Origin: Rhabdophis nuchalis
Taxonomy: Eukaryota; Chordata; Lepidosauria; Squamata; Natricidae
NCBI GenBank assembly: GCA_039707465.1
Contig: CM077645.1
Coordinates: 160,815,503-160,879,502, forward strand
Reading direction: 5' to 3'
Length of the DNA: 64,000 bases
Under the pieces are notes generated by a model, which was not told where the DNA came from, ran no database searches, and was given only the letters and a program-made list of their open reading frames with translations. The first letter of the stretch is position 1. Each line of letters opens with the position of its first letter. Below are positions 20,139-33,673 of this stretch, piece after piece. The translations under genes and the position numbers were made by a program.

Positions 20139-20185
20139 GACCAGGATAGATCTATTTCGAGCTTATTAGCTCTCATCAGCTGGCC
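20139..20185 (-). ncRNA. Hammerhead ribozyme, P2 copy 8
   Basis: Minus strand: stem I GGCCAG/CUGGUC (six pairs including one G-U), core CUGAUGA, stem II GAGCU/AGCUC with loop AAUA, GAA, stem III AUAG/CUAU with loop AU, and C at the cleavage position. All invariant nucleotides of the hammerhead are present, and helices are in the type I order (open stem I). It is predicted to self-cleave. Confidence 0.9.
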
Positions 20186-20188
20186 ATA

Positions 20189-20265
20189 CCCCTTACTGGG
20201 ATTCGAACCGGGGCTATGTTGCATGCAAGGCGAGGAACCTCACACTTAAGCCAAACCAGTTCCCC
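20189..20265 (-). other. tRNA-like segment joined to the hammerhead (copy 8)
   Basis: Contains an A-box-like TGGCTTAAGTG (20,253-20,243) and a B box GGTTCGAATCCC (20,209-20,198) about 33 nt apart. The anticodon-arm region CCTTGCATGCAAC resembles tRNA-Ala. T-arm pairing is poor, so it is a tRNA-derived relic, not a working tRNA gene. It ends only a few nucleotides before hammerhead stem I. Confidence 0.6.
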
Positions 20266-20299
20266 TATTACATCATCTTTAGACAGGGTATATTAGTAT

Positions 20300-20362
20300 A
20301 GGTAATTGTTTCACAACAACCTGTTATTATTAGGCCCCAATTAAAGGGAGGAGATATACTGT
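20300..20362 (-). mobile_element. P2 fragment, copy 9
   Basis: Repeats the terminal 60 bp of copy 8 (AATTGTTTCACAACAACC to GAGATATACTGTTT) and is joined directly to P1 copy e. Confidence 0.8.
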
Positions 20363-20480
20363 TTGCTCCTGGAAGCACCAAGCCGGAAGCACCAGCCTGA
20401 AGATGATGAATGAGATTTCATCGAAACGTCGTGAAGATACTTCCAATTCTACGCGGGAGAAAACCCGAACAACCAAAGAC

Positions 20481-20485
<5 letters not shown>
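20363..20485 (+). mobile_element. Penelope terminal repeat (P1), copy e
   Basis: P1 from GCTCCTGGAAGCACCAAGCC to CCAAAGACCTACACAC, ending in an AC microsatellite. The hammerhead-like core at 20,397-20,427 includes GAAAC and GUC. Confidence 0.85.
20397..20427 (+). ncRNA. Hammerhead-like core in Penelope terminal repeat (copy e)
   Basis: CUGAAGA, extra U, stem GAUGAA/UUCAUC with loop UGAGAU, GAAAC followed by GUC. The tetranucleotide ACGU across the would-be stem III is self-complementary, as expected if two molecules pair. Confidence 0.5.

Positions 20486-20543
<58 letters not shown>
20484..20543. repeat. (AC)n(AT)n microsatellite
   Basis: About 45 bp of AC followed by AT, between P1 copy e and P2 copy 10. 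Confidence 0.95.
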
Positions 20544-20985
<442 letters not shown>

Positions 20986-21154
20986 TATAAAAAAATTACG
21001 CAACGGAACTCATGGCTTTCTGTCTAGATGGTCTCTGGTGATGAGCCGAAAGGCAGAAAAGGAAACAGTATGTCTCCTCCCTTAATTGGGGCCCTAACAG
21101 GGTGTTGTGGAACAATTATATATACTTATCCTCCTGTCTCAGCTAAGCAGGAAG

Positions 21155-21228
21155 AGAACCTGGCTGGCTTAATGGCTAAAGTTCTCGCCTAGCATGGAAT
21201 ACAGCCCCGGTTCGAATCCCAGTAAGGT
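21155..21228 (+). other. tRNA-like segment joined to the hammerhead (copy 12)
   Basis: A box TGGCTTAATGG (21,165-21,175) and B box GGTTCGAATCCC (21,209-21,220), again about 33 nt apart. The CCTAGCATGG stretch resembles a tRNA-Ala anticodon arm. A DNA relic of a tRNA head; stem pairing is incomplete. Confidence 0.6.
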
Positions 21229-21231
21229 TAT

Positions 21232-21278
21232 GGCTAGCTGATGAGAGCTAAAAAGCTCAAAATAGATCTATACTAGTC
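21232..21278 (+). ncRNA. Hammerhead, mutated, P2 copy 12
   Basis: Stem I GGCUAG/CUAGUC, core CUGAUGA, stem II GAGCU/AGCUC, then AAA in place of GAA, stem III AUAG/CUAU and A at the cleavage position. The fourth pair of stem I is U-A in place of C-G, so pairing is kept, but loss of the core G should weaken or abolish cleavage. Confidence 0.75.
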
Positions 21279-21311
21279 TCCCTGACTTATTTATTGATCA
21301 GCTCAAAAATG

Positions 21312-21425
21312 TAACACACACACACACACACACATATATAGATATGCTCTTATATATAATTATATGTACTGTAATGTAATGTAATGTAATGTAATGTAAT
21401 GTAATATAATGTAATGTAATGTAAA
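21312..21425. repeat. (AC)n and (TAATG)n microsatellites
   Basis: A short AC tract is followed after 35 bp by about eleven TAATG units (21,370-21,425). Confidence 0.95.
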
Positions 21426-22253
21426 GTAATATATTAAGAGCTATTGCTATTAAGTCCTTTTTTAGTCCACCTTTAAGATACCTTCTGCAGAGCTCCACTT
21501 TCTGTTTTCCTATCCTTACCCTGTATACTTTTACTTGGTCTCCTATTTTTCTTTCACTTGGCTTCTTTGCTATGTTTCAATTGCCAAGCAGATTCAGCTG
21601 AAAGATGGGGATGCAGCTAGGTCAGGAAAAGTTTTAAGCATTGTATTTATCAGAAAGGAAGAAAAAAAATTAGGACAACCCTCTCGAAAGAAAAACAGAT
21701 GGGCAGAGTACTGTTCATAAAAGTGACCCTCTGCAACTGAAACCACTTCTCGAGATTACTCCTTCACTGTCAGCCCTTCAGGTAGATCAGACTAGAAATC
21801 TAATATCAACAATACTTTTAGAACAAAGTTAATATAGCAGAATCTTGTAAGTCTGAATATCCCCCCTCCTCCCCATGTTTATGAGAACTAAGGATGGGAC
21901 TTCCTGAGACATTTACCGAGGTTATATTTCTACCCCGGAATCAATCTTCTTTTATTTGACTATTGCGTTGGTTGTGCCTCTTCCTCCTATCCCTCAAGGT
22001 CATTTCCTCTACCTTCTACATCTGCTCAGCAATGCTGTGCATACTGTATATAACATGTATGTGTGTGTACAATACATTATATCACTTTTTCAGAAGCTGC
22101 TTTCCCAAAAGTAAATGAACTTAGGACAAAAAATTAAATAAATTCATGTACTGATTCAGATCAAATACTTGTAAAATACAGTAAGATGCAGAAATGAGGG
22201 CAGGGGATGAGGGGTTGGGAAACCAGTGGGGATGAAGTAAGGGAAGGGGATGA
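21426..22253. other. No recognised feature
   Basis: No gene, RNA or diagnostic transposon end seen. Confidence 0.55.
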
Positions 22254-22261
22254 CTATATAG

Positions 22262-22502
22262 CCATGATGGTGAACCTATGGCACATATGCCCTAAATGGC
22301 ACATGGAGCCATGTCACCTGGCACGCATGTCGTCATCCAAACCTCTTCTGGTTTTCTGGCTTGCATGTGCATGCAAGCTGGCTGGCGCACATGCATGCAC
22401 CGGAAACCAAAAGTTCATTTTCCAGCGTGCGCATGCCCCATGGGCAGCTTCTCTTCTGGGTTGCGGCTGAAGACTTGGTGCTGAAAAGGTTTGCCATTAC
22501 TG
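22262..22502. mobile_element. hAT-type MITE with 8-bp target duplication CTATATAG
   Basis: Inverted ends CCATGATGGTGAACC and AAGGTTTGCCATTACTG, flanked on both sides by CTATATAG (22,254-22,261 and 22,503-22,510). The inside is rich in GCATGTGCATGC-like words. No transposase. Confidence 0.85.
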
Positions 22503-22510
22503 CTATATAG

Positions 22511-23516
22511 AGAAGAGAAACTAGAGTTACAGTAAAAATAAGCTAGGAAATAAATAATGAATTCGCACTTTAGGCCTTTCAAAAAGATTAAATTCATCCA
22601 GCAAATGAACAGCTAGCAACAGCTAGTTGTCAAAGGCAGCTGTGCTTTGCAACAGGAATGTCTGCAACCATCTGCATCGCATGCTCATTCCTTTGATTTC
22701 ATCACCTTTTCTTATTATCAGCAAATGTAGGACTCTTTTCACTCACAGTTCACTGGCAATTATTTTGAAAAAAAGAGAGAGATGCTTTCCTGTTGGCTAA
22801 ATTTACTATACTTAGAAAGTTTTCAAGGGAAAAAGACATTACAAAAATGCATTCAAAACATGGATACAATTATATTGCAAGTCAATTTTATCTAGCCTTC
22901 AAATGATTGCCCTCCACTCAAGCCCTTTTAGCTGAAGGCTTCCTTAATAAAAACTTCTTAAGGCTAGAAGGCTGGGTATATCATTTTTTTTACAGTCTTT
23001 CTTAAAGAAAACAGCTTTTATAGAAAACTTAAGATGGGGAACCATTTCCCAAATGGTTAATTTCCACTGTGCAGAAGTTGCAATTTTTAATACTAAAGTA
23101 ATAATCGTTGAAGAAATCCTCAGATATAGAAGATTACTTTTTAATAATTATCCCCAGATTGACTGGTTAATGTTGAGCATACCTGAATTTATATTGTCCA
23201 CTACAAATTCTCTAGAACCAAAACAACTGATTTCAACAGTATCACCCCTGGATGATACTCAACATAGTCATCCTGATTATGAAGTCAAGCAGCTATAGCA
23301 GGCAAGTTCTTATGAAGTAGTTGCAATCCAATAGATCCCTGGACCCCAGTTTCACATACATATATCTGGTCATGTGACCTATCATCGCTGAAAGCCTCCA
23401 GAGTTCCCTAAACACCAGTAACAACGCCCTACTCATTTTGAGGGGTTTAAAAAAAAAAATCAGACATCCTATCATAAGACTATTGACAGGCTAGAGAATG
23501 GTGTAATAATATTAGG
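22511..23516. other. No recognised feature
   Basis: AT-rich unique-looking sequence; nothing I can name. Confidence 0.55.
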
Positions 23517-23524
23517 GATGATAC

Positions 23525-23918
23525 CAGTGGTGAATTTTTTTTACTACCCGTTCTGTGGGCATGGCTTAGTGGGCATGGCAGAGGAAGGATACTGCAAAAT
23601 CTCCATTCCCTCCCCACTCCTGGGGAAGGATATTGCAAAATCTCCATTCCAGAGGTGGGCCGCTAATCTTTTTACTCACGCTTGCACCTGCAATGCTTCT
23701 ATGCATGCGCAGAAGCATCCATGAAGGTAGGTGGAGATTCCCACCACCACTATTGCCAGATCGGCTGATCTGAGCCAAACCAGCAGCAACCCACCTCTGC
23801 TCCATTCCACCTCAGTCTGGGATCAGTCAGAAGTGGTCTTTGCCGGTTCTCCGAACTACTCAAAGTTTCCGCTACTGGTTCTCCAGAACCTGTCAGAGCC
23901 TGCTGAATTTCACCCCTG
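23525..23918. mobile_element. hAT-type MITE with 8-bp target duplication GATGATAC
   Basis: Ends CAGTGGTGAATTTTT and GAATTTCACCCCTG, flanked by GATGATAC at 23,517-23,524 and 23,919-23,926. Internal GGTTCTCCAGAACCTG and tandem GGATATTGCAAAATCTCC blocks are shared with 35,734-36,020 and, inverted, with 25,299-25,523. Confidence 0.88.
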
Positions 23919-23926
23919 GATGATAC

Positions 23927-24282
23927 TCTATTTTTGTAAGTAATACAAAACTTTTGCAGACCAGGAATTTATCTTCTTAAAACTCATTTAATGGATACAC
24001 AAGTTTTGTATCCTGTCTGATTACTTTATAAATTGAAAAAAATAGAAGTAACTGAGACAAGTCTAAACATTGGGGCTTTAGGTTGCGTTCTGATTTCTTT
24101 ATTTCATTTGATATTTCATGTGATTTTTGAAGCAAATAAAAAATAAACTCGGTGGATGGTTTAACATTGTTTTGAGATTTGATAACAGATGCAGTTAAGA
24201 TAAATTTAACTCTAAGGTTGATTTACATTCTGAGAGGCCTTCCTATATCTATCCTATCTTATTATTTAAATTTAGCAGGATA
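23927..24282. other. No recognised feature
   Basis: Short AT-rich interval between two transposons; nothing seen. Confidence 0.6.
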
Positions 24283-24284
24283 TA

Positions 24285-24669
24285 CAGATAGACCTAGACT
24301 TACAACAGTTCATTTAGTGACAGTTTGAAGTTACAACGGCAATGAAAACAGTTTTCACATGTTGTTCACACTTACAAGTGTTGCAGCATCCCCATGGTCA
24401 CATGATCAAAATTCAGATGATTGCCACATTTACAACGGTCACAGCATCCTGGAGTCATGTGATCAGATTTTGCAACCTTCTGACAAACAAAGTCTATAGG
24501 GAAACTAGTTAAACTTAAAAACCATATTACTAATTTAAGAACTGCACTGCTTCACTTAACAAATGTGGTGAGAAAAATTGTAAAGTGGGGCAAAAGTCAC
24601 TTTAAATAATTTCTTACTTAGCAACATAAATTTTGGGTTCAGTTGTGGTCTTAAGTTAAGGATTACCTG
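24285..24669. mobile_element. TA-flanked MITE (CAGGTAGTCCTCGACTTACAAC family), copy 1
   Basis: Diverged inverted ends (CAGATAGACCTAGACTTAC and TTAAGGATTACCTG) with TA on both sides. Other copies are at 36,958-37,352 and 41,153-41,374. The TA duplication fits a Tc1/mariner-type element. Confidence 0.8.
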
Positions 24670-24671
24670 TA

Positions 24672-25290
24672 TAATAAATTTCTTTATAGTAATTATTTAT
24701 AACTATTTCCAATTATATCATCTGTCTTATGTCTTCTGTTGTTCCTTTTCCTGAGACTTACAGAATAGCACAACAAAAATGTATTAATTCAATTTTTGTT
24801 GTTAGCGTCTTCTTATAGTTTGGATCAATTGTATTTAAAAGTACAGTATGTGAAATAACACTGACTGAAAAAACTGTTGAAGAATCCTTTAGTTAAATAT
24901 TTTACTCACATTTGTTTTTCGTGGTAAGTTATTTTAATGAAGTAATTTCTAATAAATTATTGTCTTATATCGAAATGCTTATTTAGACATATAAATGTAA
25001 TATGTAAATTTATTTTTTAATGTCACTTGAGATTAAAATTTTCCAAACAATTTTTAATGTTTATGTAGTTTTCTGTTTGGTTTCATTAACTCAATTTGTT
25101 AATCAAAATAAAAGTCTGTTGCTTCATTCAGCAATAGTTCAAAATGCCTGTTACCACTTGCCATTAGTTGAAAAAGAAGGGAAGAGGTGGAGAGAAAAAG
25201 AGAATAAGTAAAATGGTTGCTTATCACATGTCTATAATTCTAAATAGCTGTGGGTACTGTATACCTATAAATATCTCTATGTAAGTATGT
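24672..25290. other. No recognised feature
   Basis: Nothing beyond AT-rich sequence. Confidence 0.55.
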
Positions 25291-25298
25291 GCTTATAT

Positions 25299-25523
25299 CA
25301 GAGGTGGTATTCAGCAGGTTCTGAGCAGTTCTGGAGAACTGTTAGCGTAACTTTTGAGTAGTTTGGAGAACTGGTAAATACTACCTCTGACTGGCTCCAC
25401 CCCATCTATTCGCTACTTCCCGACTCCCAGCTGATCGGGAGGAAATGGGGATTTTGCAGTAACCTTTCCCTGCCACTCCACAATGACAGAACCAGTAGTA
25501 AAAAAATTTGAATCCTACCACTG
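25299..25523. mobile_element. hAT-type MITE, 8-bp target duplication GCTTATAT/GCTTAGAT
   Basis: Begins CAGAGGTGGTATTCAGCAGG and ends GAATCCTACCACTG, flanked by 8-mers agreeing at seven of eight positions. Inverse orientation of the family at 23,525. Confidence 0.85.
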
Positions 25524-25531
25524 GCTTAGAT

Positions 25532-27184
25532 GAGTTATGTGTTCCATAAATTTATAACTCTCTAATGTCTGAGAGGGAGGGGGGAGGGAGAGATGGAGAT
25601 TAGGCAGCAGAATTATTCTGATAATTTAAAACACAATTTAAGGGGTTTAAGGAACAGCAACTTGGTATTTATTGAGATAAACATACTCCCCAAGAAAAGA
25701 ATATTAATCCCATAATCATTACCTCAGTTTAATTCCTCTATAAATTTCTTATATAAAAATCTAAATAGGATTTTATCAAGTATTTTAATTTTACGTTTTG
25801 CTCTCCTTTTGTCTTTTTCTTTCCTTTTGTCATATTGCAGCCCACTACCCCCTATAAACATTTATGTATCTTATCCATAATAAACTCAATTATTTTACGA
25901 GAAATCTAAAGAAGCCTAACAATGGTTGAAAGTTATCTATTTTAAAGTCCCCTTTAGACTGAAAGACAGGTGTGAAACAGTAATATCCATCTTTTTCTTT
26001 CTAAAAACCTTTATAGTGGAGGAAAACAAAACAAAAGGCAAGCTGCAACATTATCTCCACAGAGTTAGAAAACACACACAACAACTTCATTACATGATAA
26101 TAGCTCAACTGCTTGGGGAATACTGCCAAAATAGTACTGTCAAAAGATAGTTTATGTTTTTCTTAGCAAGGCTTGCATTTCTACCACCATGTATATAAAA
26201 TAAAAGCTAACTACTACACAAGGGACTGTCCAGAGATATTCCATGTAGACTGACCATCCCTAAAGATAACTATGGTCCTTCCATAATGGGAATAGGCGAT
26301 TAAACAACCATAAACATGTTTATTTTGATTCTTATGTGGAAAGTAGTAAGGTCATTTGATTTTCAAAATGGTTACACTAATTACATGGTGAACCCAGGGC
26401 TTATTTACTTTTTAATTATAATCACAATTATACTTATATCACAAAACAAATTTATATATATATTTAAACCTCACACCGAGCACCTATTTCATAATCTCAG
26501 AAAAACATAAATACACTTGTTAAATAAAATTTAACAATATGAACAATATGAACAATATGAGCAGTGTTTAACAACACTGAACATCTTGAATACCCACAAA
26601 CTGAATTGAGTTAAAAGGTAAACTTTTTCTAATTATTCTGAAGACCTCTTTACAATTAAGCAAAAAAGCAAATTGGAAAAAAACTTGAATTACCAATCTA
26701 GAAGTCTCTAGGGATAGCAAGAAAAAAAAATATTGGGAATGATACTGGTTTACAGTATTATTTTACATAACTATTAAAATACATAATATACACAGCAATC
26801 AATTCTCTTTTTTTTTCCCTTTGGAACAAAAATAGTAAAAATGCCACTCTAAATTTGTTTAAGATGGAGATTTTCATATTTATAAATGGAGAAAACATCA
26901 GCCATCCAAACAAGTGCTAACTTGTATAAAATAGTAGAAAGTTGAATTGTGCCGAAGATGATATCCATACCACACACAATGGTGCAATGTGTGTGTGTGT
27001 GCGGTTTGAGCAGTTGCCATTAGCAAGAGTCCCTATACTGCAACTGGATCTTGTGTAGCTTCCAAGAGTACGGAACACGTTATTAGTAAAAAGTACCATA
27101 GTAGGAAGAAAGTACGTTTCTGCATTTAATTTGTAAAATAATGAATGACATTCCTTCTACTGTGGCATAAGCCCAAATGCTCTG
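25532..27184. other. No recognised feature
   Basis: AT-rich sequence with a small GAACAATAT tandem repeat near 26,540; no gene seen. Confidence 0.55.
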
Positions 27185-27261
27185 CTATATTTAAAATAGA
27201 AGCATAAGATTAAAATAGATGACTAGGCCAATTTAATATTATGCTTCTATTTTAAATATAG
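27185..27261. repeat. Perfect 23-bp inverted repeat (hairpin)
   Basis: Arms 27,185-27,207 (CTATATTTAAAATAGAAGCA...) and 27,239-27,261 are exact reverse complements around a 31-nt loop. It may be a tiny MITE or a recent templated inversion; no flanking duplication is evident. Confidence 0.85.
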
Positions 27262-27559
27262 AGATCAGGATTGTTGGGTAAGTATTTCTGAAAATATAAG
27301 AGGAAAAATGAAAACTATAACCAATGGTTTATAAAGCAAGAAGCAATGGATCAAAACCATCCACAGATTAAATGAGAAGGAAAAGCAGAGCCAATATGCT
27401 AATACAATGCAGAATATAAAATATGGTAATATAAAGATATGGAATATTATACTGTATACACAATTCACCTTATAACTTTTATAACATCTGTTTTATTTTT
27501 GTTTTTCTGAATGATGGTTGACCCAAAATATAGTTCACAGAGATTGCCAGAAAGCCTCT

Positions 27560-27760
27560 AAAGCCATGATGACTGTTGCCCCTGCTCAGCTCCACCACAC
27601 ATGTGTGTGTGTCCCTGCCAGCCACCTGGTTTTTGGATCTCTGTCACACATGTGCAGGGCACATGCAGGAGATGTGCGCACATGCACAGGGGCAGGACGT
27701 CACACACGCATGCGTGGGGGAAGGGGGGCACGCGTGCATGCCATTAAACATTAATGCATC
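27560..27760. repeat. Degraded CA/CG-rich hAT-like remnant
   Basis: Contains ACACATGTGTGTGTG and repeated GCACATGC/GCATGCGTG words like the interior of the hAT MITE at 22,262, starting after GCCATGATG. Ends are not clear. Confidence 0.4.
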
Positions 27761-29750
<1,990 letters not shown>

Positions 29751-32700
29751 GATTTTAGAAGTAGAAAAATCAAGGTTATTCTTTTTAATGTTTAACTGTG
29801 ACCTAACAAGAATGAAAAATGGAAAAAATGTAAAAAAAAACTTAACTGCAAATTATTTTACTTACTTCAATGTATGTATTATGTACATTAACTATTTTTC
29901 TCTGGCTTAAATGATTCTGTTATCACTGTGGCTTGTCATTTCCATAAAATCACTAGTTGTGTTAAATTGTATCTATTTAGCAGCCATACAAATAATCTGA
30001 TATGAATTAATTTGCATATATGCTATTCTATTGGATATTTATCTGCTTTTAGCAAACAATATGGTGGAGATCAATCTTTGTTACAACTTGAAGCACATTA
30101 ACACATTCTTTATGAATAACTTATCATTAACTAGTATTATTATGCGCTTATATGTGTAGGCTAATATACAGTGTCTAGACCATAAAATGCATTCACAGTA
30201 TCAATTATTTCAAAAAGGGAAATTGTGATGTTACATTTTGAATCTTATCCCCAGGTAGGCCTCCACATGTGAATGCGAATGTCTTTTCCCACTTTCAGAT
30301 TTCAAGCCAACATAATTTCAAAAGACAGGACTGAGTTAGTTTTCAAACTGAACAGATGTTCAACAATTTATCACACAATAATGCATGTGGATAACTAGAA
30401 GCACTTGACTGGAAAGAGACCGGATGAACAAAATAATGGCAGGAGCTCAATCAGAAAAAGAGAAAATAAGAGCATGCTTGGTATTAGCCCCAAATAAGAC
30501 ACTCTTTACTCTGGATCAAAGATTGCTCTGAGAGCAGTTCTGCTAGTATACCTTTAACAACAGCTTAATATAAAATTTCCTTCATAGCAAAGTAACTCTG
30601 CCAAGTTTATGCATATATTAAACAACCTAATTTGCACATTTACAAATAATTTGCACATAGCCTTAATATGCTAATCTGTGTTGAAGATACTGGGTGAAAG
30701 TAACAGGAGAAATAACATGTGTCACTTTCAAAAAATCACTTTCATGATTTCTTAAAGGTGTGCGGGTATGTGTATGTTAGTGGGAGAATGGATGACTGCA
30801 ATAGTGTTCATGAGCGGATATTATATTCTGGAACAAAAAAAATCCCTATTTTCAAATATGTAGTGATGGCGACTAGTCTCTGGTAAACTTCAATTCAGTG
30901 GCCATATTCTCATGAAATGATAAGACAGAATTTGTTTTTTAGGGGTAATAATGTACAAGCTGATGATGTTCCAATTGCTCTCAATAGGTAGTGCAAAGGG
31001 CATAGCTAATAAACCTAGAATAAAGCAGAATAGGAAGAAATCACTAGGGATTGAAAGTAGGCTATACTTTTTGTAACTCTGACAGAGAGAAAAATGTCTC
31101 TTCTTTTGTGCCCATCAAGTGTTGCCAACATTCCAAATACCATCTCCATATCCTCAAGCAGAGAATGTGATCATACATGCAAGGTGTGCATGACTAGTAC
31201 ATGATCCAACTTAGTGCTTAACCCCCACCCCCAAATCTGGTGTGTGACACAGACCTTGACAATGCTTTAGACAGACAGACAGATAGACAGACAGATAGAT
31301 ATTTTGAGATTGGCACAAGCTCATCCAACTGATTTTCATTCCTAAGGGAGGGTTTAACATCTGGATTTCCTCCACCTTACTCTAGCATCTTACCCATTAT
31401 GCTACAATGACTCTCTCTCACAGAATGCAATCAATTAATTAATTAAATTAATGCTTGCACTTTTTTTCTATGATTCCTCTCTATGGATTCCACTTGATAA
31501 AAAGTGTCCACAAAAGAGACCTAAAACAATATGGAGTGCCGACATCAGCAGGTATTGCGGGCCCAACTGGCAAAGGAAAGCTCAAGACAATATTGGTTAG
31601 AAACATGAAGAAGAGACCTTCATGTTTATGATGATGACGACGATGACATTTTTTTAAACTGCAGATTAAATTTTTCAGTATGTTCTAATGTTACTGCTCT
31701 ACCCTGCTGGTATTATTGCTTTCAGGGCCCACTGCTTCTACTATTTTATTTTTTTAAAAAACATTTTAAAAGGTTAACAAACAAACAAAGCAATATACAA
31801 GCCTTTACAGGCTTTGCTTCTGAGTGGGGCTGAGTATAAATTGTGTTTCAAAGCCAGATCGTCATATATGGTTTCTGATCCGTGCATACAGAGGTTTCAC
31901 TCAAGATGGGCCCCCTGCTCTATTTAATGAAGAGAGGGAAAGTATGCATGAAGAGATGCAAATGAAGAATATCTTGAGCAGAAACTATAGGGGACCATAA
32001 GAAGGATTCACAGAGATTAATCTGAAACAAATGAATGTCTTCCTCCAACAATACAGGAAGAATGAAGAACAAATTGACAATTTTTTTGAGAGAGAGAATG
32101 GTCAGTGTTCAGGGAAGTTGGTGAGATAGCTCACTTCCAATAAAACATACCACTGAAAATCTTGTGTAATTAGATTTTGAACATTCCTACAAATACTGGC
32201 TTTGTTAGAAGTTAATAACAATTCTCTTCAAACATCACATTCTCTCCTAATAAGTGTTTAATGAAAAAGCACAAAGCATACTGGGTTAGTTATACTTGAT
32301 ATGGAATATTTTCTCTTTTTTTTTTTGCACTGGGTTGGTGGGGGGAGGTGAAAGAACAAGGCTACATATTACATTAAATTCAGTGCCAAGTACTGTAACT
32401 GCACATTAAAAGTCAAAGTGCAGTTCACATGAGAAATAGAAACACAAAGTGAGCCACTCATCTGGATAAAATACATATATTATTAAATTTTCTCTCTTTA
32501 TTACGTTGACCTATAAATGCCTAGATGTGCAAGACTGAAATGAGCAAATGGAACTGATCACACAAACAGGATCTGTGTAGGTCACATAAGCCACTGTCTT
32601 CAAAAATTCATGAGACTCTTTGAACAAAGGCACAAACTGTTGGAAGTATTTCTGTAGCTTCATAATAACTGTCTCAGAATTGCGATGTGCATGAAGCTTG

Positions 32701-32764
32701 GCGTTTCATATTCATCAGGTTCTCCATATCCCATGAAAGTTGATATACATGTGTGCACATGTGT

Positions 32765-32799
<35 letters not shown>

Positions 32800-33673
32800 T
32801 TCATACACACACACACACACAATTTTTTGCATTTGTGTTAGCTATGTAGATCAATCACCTTTCTATTTATACTCTTCCTCACCTTCCTCCCAACCCTATT
32901 AAGCAACAACAGTGAAACCTTCCAATGTTCAAACAATAAAATAAAATTTTGCTTAAAATATATGGGAATTTGAACATAAGAAACCAAGGGATGACAGTCA
33001 TTTGTTCTTAATACAATTTGGCCAAAATGATGAAATATGCATCATAATTTCACAATTCATGCTCTGCTTTTCCTATTTGTATTGTGACTTTGCATGTATG
33101 TATACAAGAATAGGAGATGGTGTTTCAATGTGTGCTTCATTTTCATATATCCCTTGATTGCCTTCCCTTCCCCTGCTCCCCAACTCACTGTAACAACCTG
33201 TGATAGTAAGAGGCATCTACCTAACCCGAAATCCAGAACCTGGTTCATTACTTATAATTAAAAGATCAAAAGCACTGTCAGCAATATGTTAATGTAGCCA
33301 ACAATGGTATTTAGGTTGATTAAGAATAGCATTAAAGGCCAAACGTCTCTAGGAAAAAAGATAGACCAGATGAAGGAATGGTTCAACTGAATAGCAAGTT
33401 AGAAAAAAGGAATGTTTTATCTGCACTGATCCCAAGACAATATTTGAGGAAAAGAACTATGAAGATGGTTCAACTTAACCCTTGAATCTTCTTCAGAAGC
33501 ACATTTTTCTTAGTAAGTAGATGTAAATAATGCTGTAACACATTACTTGTCTGGCTTATGATATATGACAACTACATCATATATTTTGAACTCTTCTCCA
33601 GCCGGCCAGCCAATCTGTAAGGCCACCCAATACTTAAAAGTGTTAAAATCACCACAAGAATAGTTACAAAACC

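Larger units (their letters stand above)
20986..21311 (+). mobile_element. P2 repeats, copy 12, plus orientation
   Basis: First the 3' half of a P2 unit (20,986-21,115), then a new unit with its tRNA-like segment (21,155-21,228), a mutated hammerhead and the TTTATTGATCAGCTCAAAA block, ending in an AC microsatellite. With copy 11 it forms an inverted repeat of about 130 bp arms. Confidence 0.8.

Noticed and set aside
20189..20265. Possible functional tRNA gene
   Set aside because: A and B boxes are present, but T-arm and acceptor pairing fail and the unit is repeated within a mobile family.
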